The notes below the pieces were generated by a model. That model was not told the origin of the DNA, did not search any database, and saw only the letters and a list, made by a program, of their open reading frames with translations. The translations under genes were made by a program, and so were the position numbers. From the NCBI GenBank assembly GCA_030267965.1, contig BRYA01000052.1, forward strand, positions 1 through 48,713: DNA of 48,713 nucleotides, written 5' to 3'. Shown in pieces: positions 32,520 through 43,009 of the stretch; positions within the stretch are counted from its first letter, which is position 1; the number at the start of each line of letters is the position of its first letter. The stretch is from Triparma columacea (taxonomy: Eukaryota > Sar > Bolidophyceae > Parmales > Triparmaceae).

Positions 32520-32615
32520 GCCGAGATTTTGAACCAAGGCCCAAAAGTGCTCCAACCCTAACAGCAAAAGCACAACAACAACACCCTTTCCTCCTTCACA
32601 CCACCCGTTGACGCC
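32520..32615. promoter_or_regulatory. Short bidirectional promoter (FKBP / NACHT gene)
   Basis: Only 96 bp separate the ATGs of two divergent genes, so both promoters must overlap here. The region contains an AC-rich run (CAAAAGCACAACAACAACACC) and no obvious TATA box. Confidence 0.5.
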
Positions 32616-35600
32616 ATGTCGCCTTCCACAAAGGCGAGAGCCAACACGTACGACGACGAGCACAAGGCATTTTCCGACTCGCGCTCCTCTGAGTTTGTCT
32701 ACGTGCCCAACAAAAAGCCTACCGACGAGGACACCTCTTCCCTTGCCTTGGACCAGCATGCTGACACTTCGGACGCAGATGTGAAGCTTCCCCTGGTTGT
32801 TCTCGGCGAGAGAGGCTCGGGCAAGTCTGCTCGGCTCGCCTCTTGGTACACACGGAGGATGCAGGTGAGCAACAATCCCCTAACAACCCGAGGACCTTCA
32901 GGTTTTCCTGCTTCATTTTTGCAGCATTTAAAGTGATTCCCCCCTCCTCTCTCCACATCTGCTGACCGTTGCTCTTGTCCTTCGCCCCCCCCCGCTGCCC
33001 ACTCTCCCCGACACAGACGAAGAACAAAGATGAGTTCCTCTTTGCCCACTTTGCCGGTTGCTCCCCCAGAAGCAGGCAGCTTCGCCACGTGCTTTTCCGC
33101 CTGGCGACGAGCCTCCGCCAGCACTTCAACCTGCGCGAGATGGAGGTGCCGAAGACCGAGGAACGCCTTCGCTGGTCGCTGAACCGCTTCCTGGCTGCAG
33201 CCTCCAAGAAGCACTTCCCCGCCCGCATTGTCATCATCATCGACGGGGTGGACCTCGTCCAGGGGGAGAACGCCCAGCAGGGGCAGCTGCACTGGCTGCC
33301 CACGGACATCCCCCCCTGTGTCCGCTTCATCCTATCCACTGTGGAGTTTGACAAGGGTCTCTCCCCCAACCAGAAGGCGGGATCCGTCCGCCACCTCCAC
33401 CGCACCTACAACGAGCTGAAGCGGCGGCGCTGCCCTATCCTAAAGCTCGATCCCCTCATCATCGAGGTCCGCACCCAGATCATCAACGCTTTCACCAACA
33501 AGTTCCAACAGTCCTTCGAGCTCAATGAGACCCAGGCCTTTAAGATCGTCACCTCCCGCCCAGCCTACAAGCCACTCTTCCTGCGTACTGTCCTGTACGC
33601 TTTGCAGCTCGGCGTGGAGATGTCCTCCGCTAGCATTGACGAGCAGCTTGAGCACTACCTCACTGCCGAGTCCGAAGAGATGCTCATCTCGCAGATCCTC
33701 GACCAGTGTTCCAACTACATCGAGGGCTTCTCGGTCGTCCCTAAAACTAACTCGATTCTTGGGGCCACCTTCTCCGTCCTTTATGTGTCCAGGGACGGCT
33801 TGACCGACGAGGAGATCTGGGGCTCCATCCAGCTCATGCTCGGCTTTGAACTCAACGGGCAGCAGAAGGACTGTGTCAGGCGCATCCTCAAGGATTTCTG
33901 CATGACTGTGAATGGCAAACGCATGTTCACCCACTCGGCCGTTGAAAACGTGGTTTTCGAAAAGTACATCACAACGCCCGAGAAGAACATCAAGCTTCAC
34001 CAGATGATGGGGCGCTACTTCAGCAGAATGCAGGCCTCCGACCGCAAGCTCAACTGTCTCGTGTGGCACCTTGAAGTGTCTGGCTCCTGGAACAAGCTCA
34101 AGAACACCCTAGTGAATGTCGAAAACTTTTTCACCTGGTGGGACACTGAACACAACCGCACCGAGTTTATCTCTCTCTGGGCCTCCCTCACGAACTACGC
34201 CCAAAGGGGGCGAGAACCCGTTAACTCCCTTGTAACGGGGCAGTTCGACGAGAAGCGCATGCGCTACAACCAGGTCCCTAGGCCCTACTGCGATATTGTG
34301 GAGGAGTACACCAAGTCGGTCGACGAGTACCGCCTGTCCCACAGGGGGGAGGACGAGCTCATCAACACTGCCATTCTCAAGGTGTCGGACTTCTTCCTTG
34401 AGTTCGCCATGCTCGGACACGAGAAGTTTGCTGACGTCCCGGACTACGTTCATCCTGAAATTCCCAACAATGACATGAAGTCCCTTGGAGTTCCGTACCT
34501 CGACACCGAAAATGGCCTTTCGGTCCTGATTAAGCCCATGACCGATGTTCTAGAAAGGGACGAGAATGGGCACATTAAGATGGAGACTGACGACAACCGT
34601 GACGATGCCCCTCTCGCGGCCAATGATGACATGCCCGTCTGCTCCACGTACTTCTTCCGCCGCTGGATGTGGATCCAGTACCCGTACATTGCCCTTGCCA
34701 ACTGTGGTAAGAAGTACAACCTGGGTATGGACAGGAAGAGTCAGAACTTGGAGTTCGCCGGCAAGAAGTCAGCGGCGACCAACTTCAGGGGAAAGTCAAA
34801 GACTGGAACCTTGACCGACGGCGAGCGCCCAGGCATGTCCAAATCGCAGTCACAAGGGTCTATAATGTCGTCGTCTGCCAATAATACCAAGGCGATCGAT
34901 GACGATGTGGACATGCTTGAGGAGGCCGTCAAGACCAAGCTCCCGACGATTCAGTTTCAGCGCAGGGGGAAGCGATCTCGCACGGTGCCCAAGGTTCCTC
35001 GCAAGATTGCCGAGACCACCACTGCTAGGGATGAGATTCTTGGGCTCGCGGAGCGCGAGGAAAAGAAGATTATGAACGAAATTTCGGAGCTGAGGGAGGA
35101 ATTTGACAACCTCGTGCAACAGAAGCAGATGCTCATCCTTACGAAGGCGAAGGTCGACACAGATTTCACAAACGTGAAAAATATGGAGTTTGCCGCCACG
35201 GAGAACGAGGAGAAGGCCGCCTTCCTCCAGTCAGAGATTGCGAACAACGAAGAAAAATACAACTTCCAGAAGCAGCTCAAGAACAACTATGGGGCCATTT
35301 TGAAGATGTGCGGGAGGCATCCGGCTCACGCCCAGGCCCTGATCGACGAGCTTGAGACTAAGCTCAAGAATGACTCGATTCTCATCAAGCAAATTAGTGA
35401 TCTCTTGAGGGAGGAGAAGTACGAAAACACGGCGACCGCCAACTACTACAAGAGCATGAAGAAGGCCGTGCAGACCAGCATGGACCTCCACCACAAGATG
35501 ATTGAGAGTAGGCAAAACCAGCAGGAGAACCTTGAGCTCGCTGGCCAGCAGGAGCTCAACAGGGACAGGGTAGCGTCTGCTGCTGCCACGACGAGAGCCA

Positions 35601-36496
35601 ACTCCCCCGAGGCCTTCAAGACGGTGGACCCCCTCACCATCCCCCAGACTGCGGACAGCGAGGTGGAGCTGGGCCTTAGCGAGGAGGATGTCGCCTTATC
35701 TCACAAGTACGCCAATGCCCTCGCCATAGTGAAGGAAAAGACGGAATACAATGACATCCTGCCCTTCGTCGAGAGATTCCTGGACCAGGGCACCCTCAAA
35801 CACCACGCGCTGGAGATGCAGAGAAAGTGCCAGAACAGAATCGAGGAGCTCAAGCTGGACTTGGAGGCGGCCCAGAAGGAGGCTACCGAGGTTCAGAGGG
35901 ACCTCGGGGGCATCAGCGGTAAGGAAACCAAGGAGAAGCACAACCAGCTCAGTTTGGCCCAGGCGGTGCTCAAGAGGGCGAAGGAGAAGGCTGAGAGCGC
36001 CGACAACTTAAATAGGGATGTTCGCACTGGGCTCGAGAACGTGGCTTGTGCCGTCGGCATCCCCGACCCTCACCCTGACACCCACGTGTCGGAGATTTTG
36101 GGTCAGATCGAGTCCGTGATGCAGATGCTCATGGATGAGAAGGAGAAAGCTGCCCAGAAGAACTTGGCCGAGAGCCAGGTGCAGGCCAACGCCGAGGGGG
36201 ACAAGAGGAGGTTCAGTATGGCCACCAGCGGCGCTATGATGGCGAGGCCCCCAGAGCTCGAGTCCGCCCTCACCGCCCACAAGGAGTCCAAGGGAAGGAT
36301 CGCGCCCAAGTTCTACGGCCACCAACCCCCCACCGAGGAGAAGAAGGAGGAGAAGGGAGACATCCTAGACGACGGAGAAGTGGGGGAAATAGGCGACAAC
36401 AGAAAGATGATCAAAACAAGCACGGCCAAGGCCCTTAAAGCACAGCAAAGGAGAAACATGAGGATCGCAGCTGCGGCGAGTCAAAACGTAATGTAG
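32616..36496 (+). CDS. NACHT-type P-loop NTPase with C-terminal coiled coils (nephrocystin-3-like), 2 exons (1242 aa)
   Basis: Exons are 32616-32864 and 33017-36496, with a phase-0 intron (CAG/GTGAGC, GACACAG). Walker A GERGSGKSA lies at about 64-72 and a Walker B-like stretch RIVIIIDGVDLV at about 154-165. They are followed by the LRWSLNRFL, LPTDIPPCVRFILST and REVLYALQLG-like helical elements seen in NACHT ATPases of the NPHP3/TEP1/NWD type. Residues beyond about 680 are long charged coiled coils (EREEKKIMNEISELREEFDN and following), ending in a basic tail. NPHP3 itself has an N-terminal coiled coil and C-terminal TPRs. Here the coil is C-terminal and I see no TPRs. A ciliary scaffold role is inference. 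Confidence 0.78.
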
Positions 36497-36612
36497 ATGA
36501 TTTATACAACTAAAGTGGCAATGTATTTGTTTCATTTCATGGTTAATAAAAATAAGTTCTGCTTTCTGTCTCAACTTCCCTCTCTCATGTATGCCCCTCC
36601 CTCAAGTCGACT
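36497..36612. other. Convergent 3' intergenic
   Basis: A 116-bp spacer between convergent stop codons, with AATAAAAATAA near 36545 that could serve polyadenylation of the NACHT gene. Confidence 0.5.
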
Positions 36613-38135
36613 CTACTCGTCAGGTGTGTCGGAATCTGAGTCGTCACTATCCTCGATGAGTACCTCGATCTCGTCCTCAACCTTGTCCTCAACCACATCG
36701 GGTGGGGTGAGCTCCTCGAAGCTGATGGGAACAAAGACCAACAGCCCTGTTTCAGGGTCTGCCTCCATGTGTGCCGGGACCTTTCTCAGGACAGCACCGG
36801 ACACCTTTGGGGCAGTCGCTTCCAGATCTCCCCAGTCGATTTCTGGCATAGCAGCCTTTTCCGCCGCCTCTGCGGCCTCGGCAGCTGCCTGGGCCTCTGC
36901 CTCTGCCTCCTCAACGTCCCAGAACGGCGGTGTGTAATGGAACTCACGCTCGTATCCAGGGATGGCCTGAAACATTTCGGGTTGAATCGCTATACCGCCT
37001 CCGTACGAGCCTCCGTTAATGATCTCGGGGTCCCTGTCTTCTCCCTCAGGGGCGTACCAGTGCATGCCCACCGGACGGCTCGAACGACCAAACCTATAAT
37101 GGTTGTCTCGAGGCCAGTGCGGAGTGAAGTCACTCCTGACGTTGGCAGGAGAGTACTCGGTGCTGCAAAGGTGAGCCAAGATCAAACCCAGCAGGGGGTC
37201 CCAACCAGGCGTGGTTTGGACTTGAACGTATCCTGAAGAAAAGAGTCCCCCTTCCCTTGTTGCCGTGAAGATGGGGCATTCCCAGGTGCTGGAGTTTCCC
37301 ATTCCCTGGCAACGGAAGACTGCGACGCAGATGTCGCCCGACATCAACTTGTACTCGATCCAATCAACAAACTCCTGATCGTGGTGATGGTACCGCCAGT
37401 GCCCGCCTGTCACTTCCCCCTCCTCGTTTCTTTCGCGCACCCATTCCCTGGTGACCTTCCTAACGGCTGTACCCTTCGAGAAGACCTTGAGCACAAGGTC
37501 AAGTCCAGGCCTATGGTTGACACCGTCCCTCGTCTTTCCCGGCCTGATCCTCACGCTGGTATTGCAAGAGAACTTTATGAGGAATTTGTTGAAGAGCTTA
37601 CGATTGTGCGGGGCAACTTGGTCGAAATAATAGTCATCTTCGTCACTCTCGTACCCATCGAAGAAGCCAAGGAAGCGCTCGTGGCACCCCTTCGACCAGC
37701 TCAGGTGCTGCTCGAAATGGGGTGTATCAATAAACTCAGCATGCCACATGACCTGGCCCCTCTTCTCGTCGTCTGGGTTGTTAGGCTCCCCGTTGGTTTT
37801 CAAGTGAAAGTTCTCAATATCAATTTGAGCCTTGCCGCTCCACCAGTCACCCTCCTTGTTCATCCACATGTAACGATTCTCCTGGGTGCGGGGGGGGGGG
37901 GGGAGGGGCGGGGGTTGGATTGGAGGACAGTTGCTAGAAAGGACAGAAACAGAAGACCATAAATAACAAAAACCGTCTCCGGATTCCCCAAGGCACCACC
38001 TAGGCGCGACGTTTGCCCTCGCTGGAAAGGTTCCCTCACCTCAGAAGCCTCGGAACCCTTGTAGATGTTGTAATCTTTGGAGAAAGCCCCACAGCTTTGG
38101 ATGGTATACTCCTCAGCGCTCTCGGGGTCTGGCAT
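36613..38135 (-). CDS. Uncharacterised acidic-tailed protein, 2 exons (454 aa)
   Basis: Exons are 38135-38040 and 37881-36613, with a phase-0 intron (GAG/GTGAGG, CGCACCCAG). The folded part is rich in Trp/Tyr/His (NRYMWMNKEGDWWSGKAQI, GGHWRYHHHDQEFVDWIEY) with many short beta-like segments. Then come an Ala/Glu helix (EEAEAEAQAAAEAAEAAEKAA) and a very acidic C-terminus (EDSDDSDSDTPDE). No signal peptide or membrane segment is seen. I do not recognise the family. The strongly patterned aromatic residues suggest a conserved cytosolic beta-rich domain. Confidence 0.75.
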
Positions 38136-38485
38136 ATGACGCCATATCTGATAGAGTGCGACGAACGAGAAGTGTGAAATGGGGGTTAGGGGTAAATCAA
38201 GACAAATGTAAAGCGTTTACGACAACAGTCCCAACTCCTTAATTAAGGACGACGGTGACAGCGAAAACGGGCGCCAAATCAAAGAAACTAATGAGGAGCT
38301 TAAGAGGAGCCGACTCACGTCGTTGTCCGGAACTCCCGGATCAAAGAATAGAGAGTAACAGCAACCCATCTAAAATTTGGCAAGGAAAATTTCAGCAGCA
38401 AGTTGAAGAACAAATCGAATTCACACAATTCACGGGAAATTTTGATGCAACAGGCATTACCGTTGAGGATTTTAAATGTCACAAT
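38136..38485. other. Intergenic, no gene seen
   Basis: Between the 5' end of the 454-aa protein gene and the 3' end of the next minus-strand gene. A 91-codon + frame at 38255-38530 overlaps the neighbouring stop and has no homolog-like pattern. No sites were recognised. Confidence 0.45.
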
Positions 38486-40398
38486 CTAGTTGCCCTTGTA
38501 AAAGGATCCACTTTTGTTAGGCGTTTGTGACAATCTCCTCTCGATCTTCTTGACTTGAGATGGCACCCAGCTCAAGTTGGCGTCGTGCTCATCCTCCTTC
38601 TCGTCCTTCTCTTGCTCATCCTGCTCCTCCTCCTCGTCATCGTCGTCGTCGTCGTCGCTGAATATGTGTATGTTTGGTGTTGAAAGCTCACCCCTTGCGC
38701 CTACAAAGCTTTCTGAGCCCTCCTTTCCCGGTGTTATTGGAGCCCCCAATGAGTCGCACTCGTTCATTGCCCTTGCGTAGCTTTCGCTTATCGCGTCTAT
38801 CATTTTTTTTTCGACCTCCTCTGCAGCCGACCCCGCTTTCTCGTCGTCCTCAAACCTAGAGAGAGCCGCCTCGGAATCAAGAGCATCGAGCTCAGCCTCC
38901 ATTAGACTAATCTCTTGCCTACGTGCAGGGCCCATTATGTCCAAGACGAGCGCAACGGAACTTCCGAGCTGTTTCTTTGCATTCTGAAGCGTCGTAATCC
39001 TCTCATCGCCCCTCACGTGGTCTCCAACGGTGAACTTTACCCATCTTATAAAGTAGTGTGTTCTCGTCTTGGAGAGCCACTTCTTGACTGCACTTGTCAA
39101 GGCAGCCTTGATTTCCATGGCCCTCTTCTCCTCGAGGATTCTCCTTTCTGCTTCCATCCTATCGGTCTCAGCCTGCAGGGCAGCGACATTTTGCTTGAGA
39201 ACCTCAAACCCTCTTCCGACAAGCCCTCCTCCCTTCCTTCCCAACAAATTAGCAAACCTTTCTAACACAAGCGTCATTACCGCCGTCGCTTCCTCCGACG
39301 CCGCATCGCTCCTTTCCTCCACGAGCCTTTCGTACTTGGCCTTCCACTCGTCGCTCAAGGTTGCGAGCGCAATGACCTTCCTGCTTTCAGCGGCCATGTC
39401 TGCCCTGAGCTGCCTCATCAAGTTACTATTTCCAGGCTCGCAGCTCGCCTCTAGCTTCTCGAGAAACTGAGCCTTGACCTCCTTAGTTGGAGCTGACAGA
39501 GAAAGGATGCCCGCCCCGATGCACACAACGTCAATCCGATTCTTCCTCTTGAATATTCGGTCGCGCTTGTTGATCACCCCTGAAACTTCATACACCTTGA
39601 GCGGGTCCTTTCCGGGGGCCTCGTGCAACAAAATTGAGCAGGTTATCTGCGAAAGATTTGGGACGAGCGAGCGGGGGGGTAATGATAGGAATTAGAGTTG
39701 CTGTGGGACGAGCGACCTCCTCCGCCCATTCTCACCTCGTTGAAGGTGAAAAATCCTGACTTCCAAGAGAAAGATCGCGATTCGCCCCTTTGCTGGAACT
39801 CCATCTTTGCCCTTAATGATATTCCCCTCATGGACCCTGCCCGCAAAGACGATTCGTCGCCCAGGGGTTGGGAGGGAAGCTGGAGGGGGGGATTGATTGG
39901 GATGGGAGAGACTGGAGTTGGAGGAAAGTTCTTTGGAGACGATGACGCCCTGGAACCTGTAGCGCTATCTTCTCGCTCATCTGCAACTGGAGACGTTGCA
40001 AGAATGCTGAAGTGCGAATCCAGGCCCTCCAGGTCTTGCACCTTTGCAGGGGAGGAAGGACTAACTGTTGATACTCCTGATTCATTGTCTGAACAATCGC
40101 CACTGTTGCAATAGGGGTCCGTTTCCACGTAATCTTCCTCCAGCCCACGTTTTGGAGGCTCCTCCCGCCTATCCGACTCCTCTTGAGGAGTATAAATATG
40201 AAGGTCTGGGACCCCATGCTCGATTTCAGAATTTTCAACTTGACCCTTTCGTCCGTCTCCTATCCCACCCGCAACCGACTGGTAAATTGAATTCATATTG
40301 GCTGCCTGGTGCAGATAATTGCCCAAGAGCAATTGCTTTTCGAAGCAACAAGCAGGTAGGTAAAAGTGAGGGTGAATTTCTTCACCTCTCTCCTTCAT
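38486..40398 (-). CDS. Coiled-coil protein with acidic C-terminus, 2 exons (573-607 aa)
   Basis: Exon 1 ends at 39736 (AACGAG/GTGAGA) and exon 2 is 39646-38486 (TTTCGCAG/ATAACC), phase 0. Two ATGs are possible in exon 1: 40398 (MKERGEE, 607 aa) and 40296 (MNSIYQS, 573 aa). I favour the second by its more protein-like start, but both are open. Features: a Ser/Pro-rich N-terminal third, a short beta/alpha segment ITCSILLHEAPGKDPLKVYEV, long charged helices (EWKAKYERLVEERSD, ALQAETDRMEAERRILEEKR), then a D8 run with Glu/Lys-rich tail. The ALTSAVKKWLSKTRTHYFIRWVKF segment resembles a helix-rich cytoskeletal module. Family not recognised. Confidence 0.72.
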
Positions 40399-40552
40399 AT
40401 AATAAAAGTATCTCTTTTGTTCAAAAATGTTGCCTCCCTCCGCGCTCCCCTCCCTTCTGGCTTTACTTTTATTTTTAGCGTTCCGCAAAGCTAGGCTTCG
40501 TCACGGCTCCCTTCTTCCAACCACCAAATATTGTTTCAATGTTGCCGAAGGG
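40399..40552 (-). pseudogene. Inverted duplicate of the 3' end of the RND gene
   Basis: Read on the minus strand, this matches 46743-46898 at the end of the Patched-like gene. It encodes FGNIETIFGGWKKGAVTKPS followed by FAER and a stop (the intact gene has FGNIDTIF and SFVER). The match then continues through the 3' UTR to TACTTTTATTAT. The upstream coding part is absent. The copy ends exactly before the ATG at 40398, so it now forms the 5' flank of the coiled-coil gene. Confidence 0.85.
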
Positions 40553-40622
40553 TAGTAACTGCGGTTGAATAATAAATCAGAGCCTGTTTGGTCCACAACG
40601 TTAAATACATTCGCCACCTTAC

Positions 40623-42563
40623 TCACAGGCCGGCAGTGATGGGCCTCCCGCCTGCCACCTGCGGCACCCCCATCTTGCCCATTGCATTGTTGCTGCTCTG
40701 AGGTCTACCCTGCCCGTCGTAAGCTATCTTCAGGTCCTGAGCGCTGGGTGGTTTGGCTTTGGTGCCCTCTGGTCCCTTGTTTGCATCGGCAAGTGCACTT
40801 GCAGGGGGGAATGCTTTGATTTGCAGCAGGGTGATGACCCTCTCCTTGGCGAACAGCAATTCGAGAACCCGTTCCCTGTCGGAGCTGGTGAAGTCGTCCA
40901 CGCTCACCCCCCCGTCGGATTTTCCTGTTCCTAAGATGCTCCTTCTTGACCCCTTTCCGGTGCTCGACGAGGAGGACGGTGCAGCCTTCCGCCTCTTTCT
41001 GATTTGGTCCCTCACGTCCTCGATGCTGTCCCTGAGAAGCTTCTCCATCTCCGTCTTGGAGTTCTGGAGTGTTATGTGTTCGTCCTTTGCCTTTTGTGCC
41101 TTCACCCTCTCCGTCTCCAACAGCCTCTTGAGTCTCTTGATAATTTCCTTATACCTGTTGTCGGCGCCCGTGTCTGCGAGGCTCCTGACGATACCTCCCG
41201 TCGTTCCTGGCCGCTGTGATCCCCTACCTCCCGGACCAGGGCTGGCGGCAAAGTCGAAGCTGTCAAGGGTCATTCCCATGCCAATTGTCTTCTTCCCCGC
41301 CTCCAATTGTTTCACGAGCTTCTGGTTTTCTCTCTCGGTCCTCTCGCACTCCTGAGCGAGCCGAGCACTGGAAGTGGGAGGGGCAGGGCAGCGTTAGTTT
41401 CGAATTCGTATCAAAGCTCATTTCTCCTCGTCCCGTTCTCACCTCCTCCTCTTCTCCTCAACGAGCTTCTGGATCAAATAGTTCCTGTCCTCGTTTTGCG
41501 AATCGAACTCCTTCTGTAGCGTCTCATTCGCCTTGATGAGGGTTCGGTTGTGCTCGTCGAGCTTATTGTTGATGTTCTGGTACTTCTCGAGGTGTTTCTG
41601 GGCCTGCGAAGAAGAGCGAAGCGACAATCGAAGGGTTGCGTTCATGTTTATTAGACAGCGAGTAAAGAAAGTTTCAAGGAGGTGTTATGTGTCGTGCCAA
41701 TATCACCACTGCGCTTCGGCGGCGCTCCAGCGGCTTGCGTAGAGCTTGGGGTTGTCGTGATTTTATCTTCTCGTCCATTCCTTCTCACCTTGTGGAGCTT
41801 GTCAATATGCTCAGTGGCCCCGTTGTCGGTTCTGCTCTTCTCCTGCTCCAACTCCGTCTGCACGTCAAAGAGCCTCGCTCGGAATGCACGCAGCAGGTCG
41901 CGTTCTTGCTCCTGGAGAATTTTCGTTGTCCTATCTTGAACAATATCGACGTTGTCTTCGATGGCCCTTTGCATGTTGTTGATGTTCCTCTTGAGGGTGA
42001 CCATCTTCTTGTCGTGGCTCAGAAAGCTTGCCTTGTCGGATTTGAGGAGCTGGGTGGTGAGAGAGAGAGGTGAGGGGGCGAGGGGGTTGGTGGTTGGTAG
42101 TTGGGGGTGAGGAGCGAAGCAAACGAAGCGAAGCGAGGGCGACTGCGAAGAGCAAAGCGAGTACATAACAACCCACACACAACATGTCCCTGGGCGGATC
42201 CAAGAGTAGGGCGCATGGGGCCAACGAATATGGCTCCGATACAAAGATCGAACTTCATGTCAGTGCCCTCCACTTCCCCCCCTCCCCTCTCCTCCTCCCA
42301 TATCAAGTTGTTCGTACCTGAAGCTCATCCTCCAACTCATCAATTCTAGTTTTGTAGGCCCTCTCCCTCCTGACGTAACTCTCTCTGCTCCTTATTAAGT
42401 CGGAGTTAACCTTCTTGAGGGCGTTCTTGGTCGAATCCAACTCAGACTCAAGCTGGGCCACCCCTCCTCCTAACGAGGGGAGTTGTTGTGTGCTGAAGTT
42501 GGTCTTGGAGTTCAAACTTCGCATGCTTGACCCGGAGGTCGCGTTCATTCGCGCGGGTGGCAT
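40623..42563 (-). CDS. Coiled-coil (probably basal-body/flagellar) protein, 4 exons (470 aa)
   Basis: Exons are 42563-42318, 42049-41789, 41603-41443 and 41367-40623 (phases 0, 0, 2), in frame over 1413 nt. Donors are GTACGA and GTGAGA. Acceptors are CACCCAG, TTCGCAG and TTCCAG. Almost the whole product is heptad-type helix: DELEDELQ, NINNMQRAIEDNVDIVQDRT, KYQNINNKLDEHNRTLIKAN and RYKEIIKRLKRLLETERVKA. A conserved-looking GMGMTLDSFDFAASPGPGG segment lies between helices, and the tail is flexible and Ser/Gly-rich. This layout is common in centriolar and axonemal CCDC proteins. No specific name can be given. Confidence 0.78.
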
Positions 42564-43009
42564 CGATTTGTGTGTTTGATGGCGGAAAGTGTCGAATTTA
42601 GAGTAAAGAAGGGAGAAAAGTGTTGGAGAGGATGGGAGTTGGTCAGTTGTGGGAGATTGGGAGGGAGGAGAAAAGGAGAAAAAATATAGATAGAGAAGGA
42701 GTGCCTTTAACGTAACGAAGAAAAGTTGGGGCACTCCGCTGAATGGTTTCGGGACAAATTCGTGGCGGGGATGGGATACGGAGGGAGTGGAGATTGGGTG
42801 TCATTTATCATCCCCAACAAGCCCAGTTCATGGCGTAACTTCGTTTATATTGTTGGGAAGAACGCTTTCAGAAGCGGGTGTCCCAATGCGCGGTAATGTT
42901 TTCAGTTTGCGGGGTGCGTGGGCCCCAGAAGAAGAATTAATTTATGTATCTTACTTTCCAAAGAACTCCGACACGCAATGTTCGGGAATTAATTTTCAAT
43001 ACACCCAAT
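42564..43009. other. Divergent promoter region
   Basis: 446 bp between divergent ATGs of the coiled-coil gene (-) and the RND gene (+). The + frame 42787-43017 has no supporting features. AT-rich TTAATTTATG and GGAATTAATTTTC lie near the RND start. Confidence 0.45.

Noticed and set aside
38255..38530. Plus-strand frame of 91 codons
   Set aside because: It overlaps the 3' end of a well-supported minus-strand gene. Composition looks random and there is no domain pattern.
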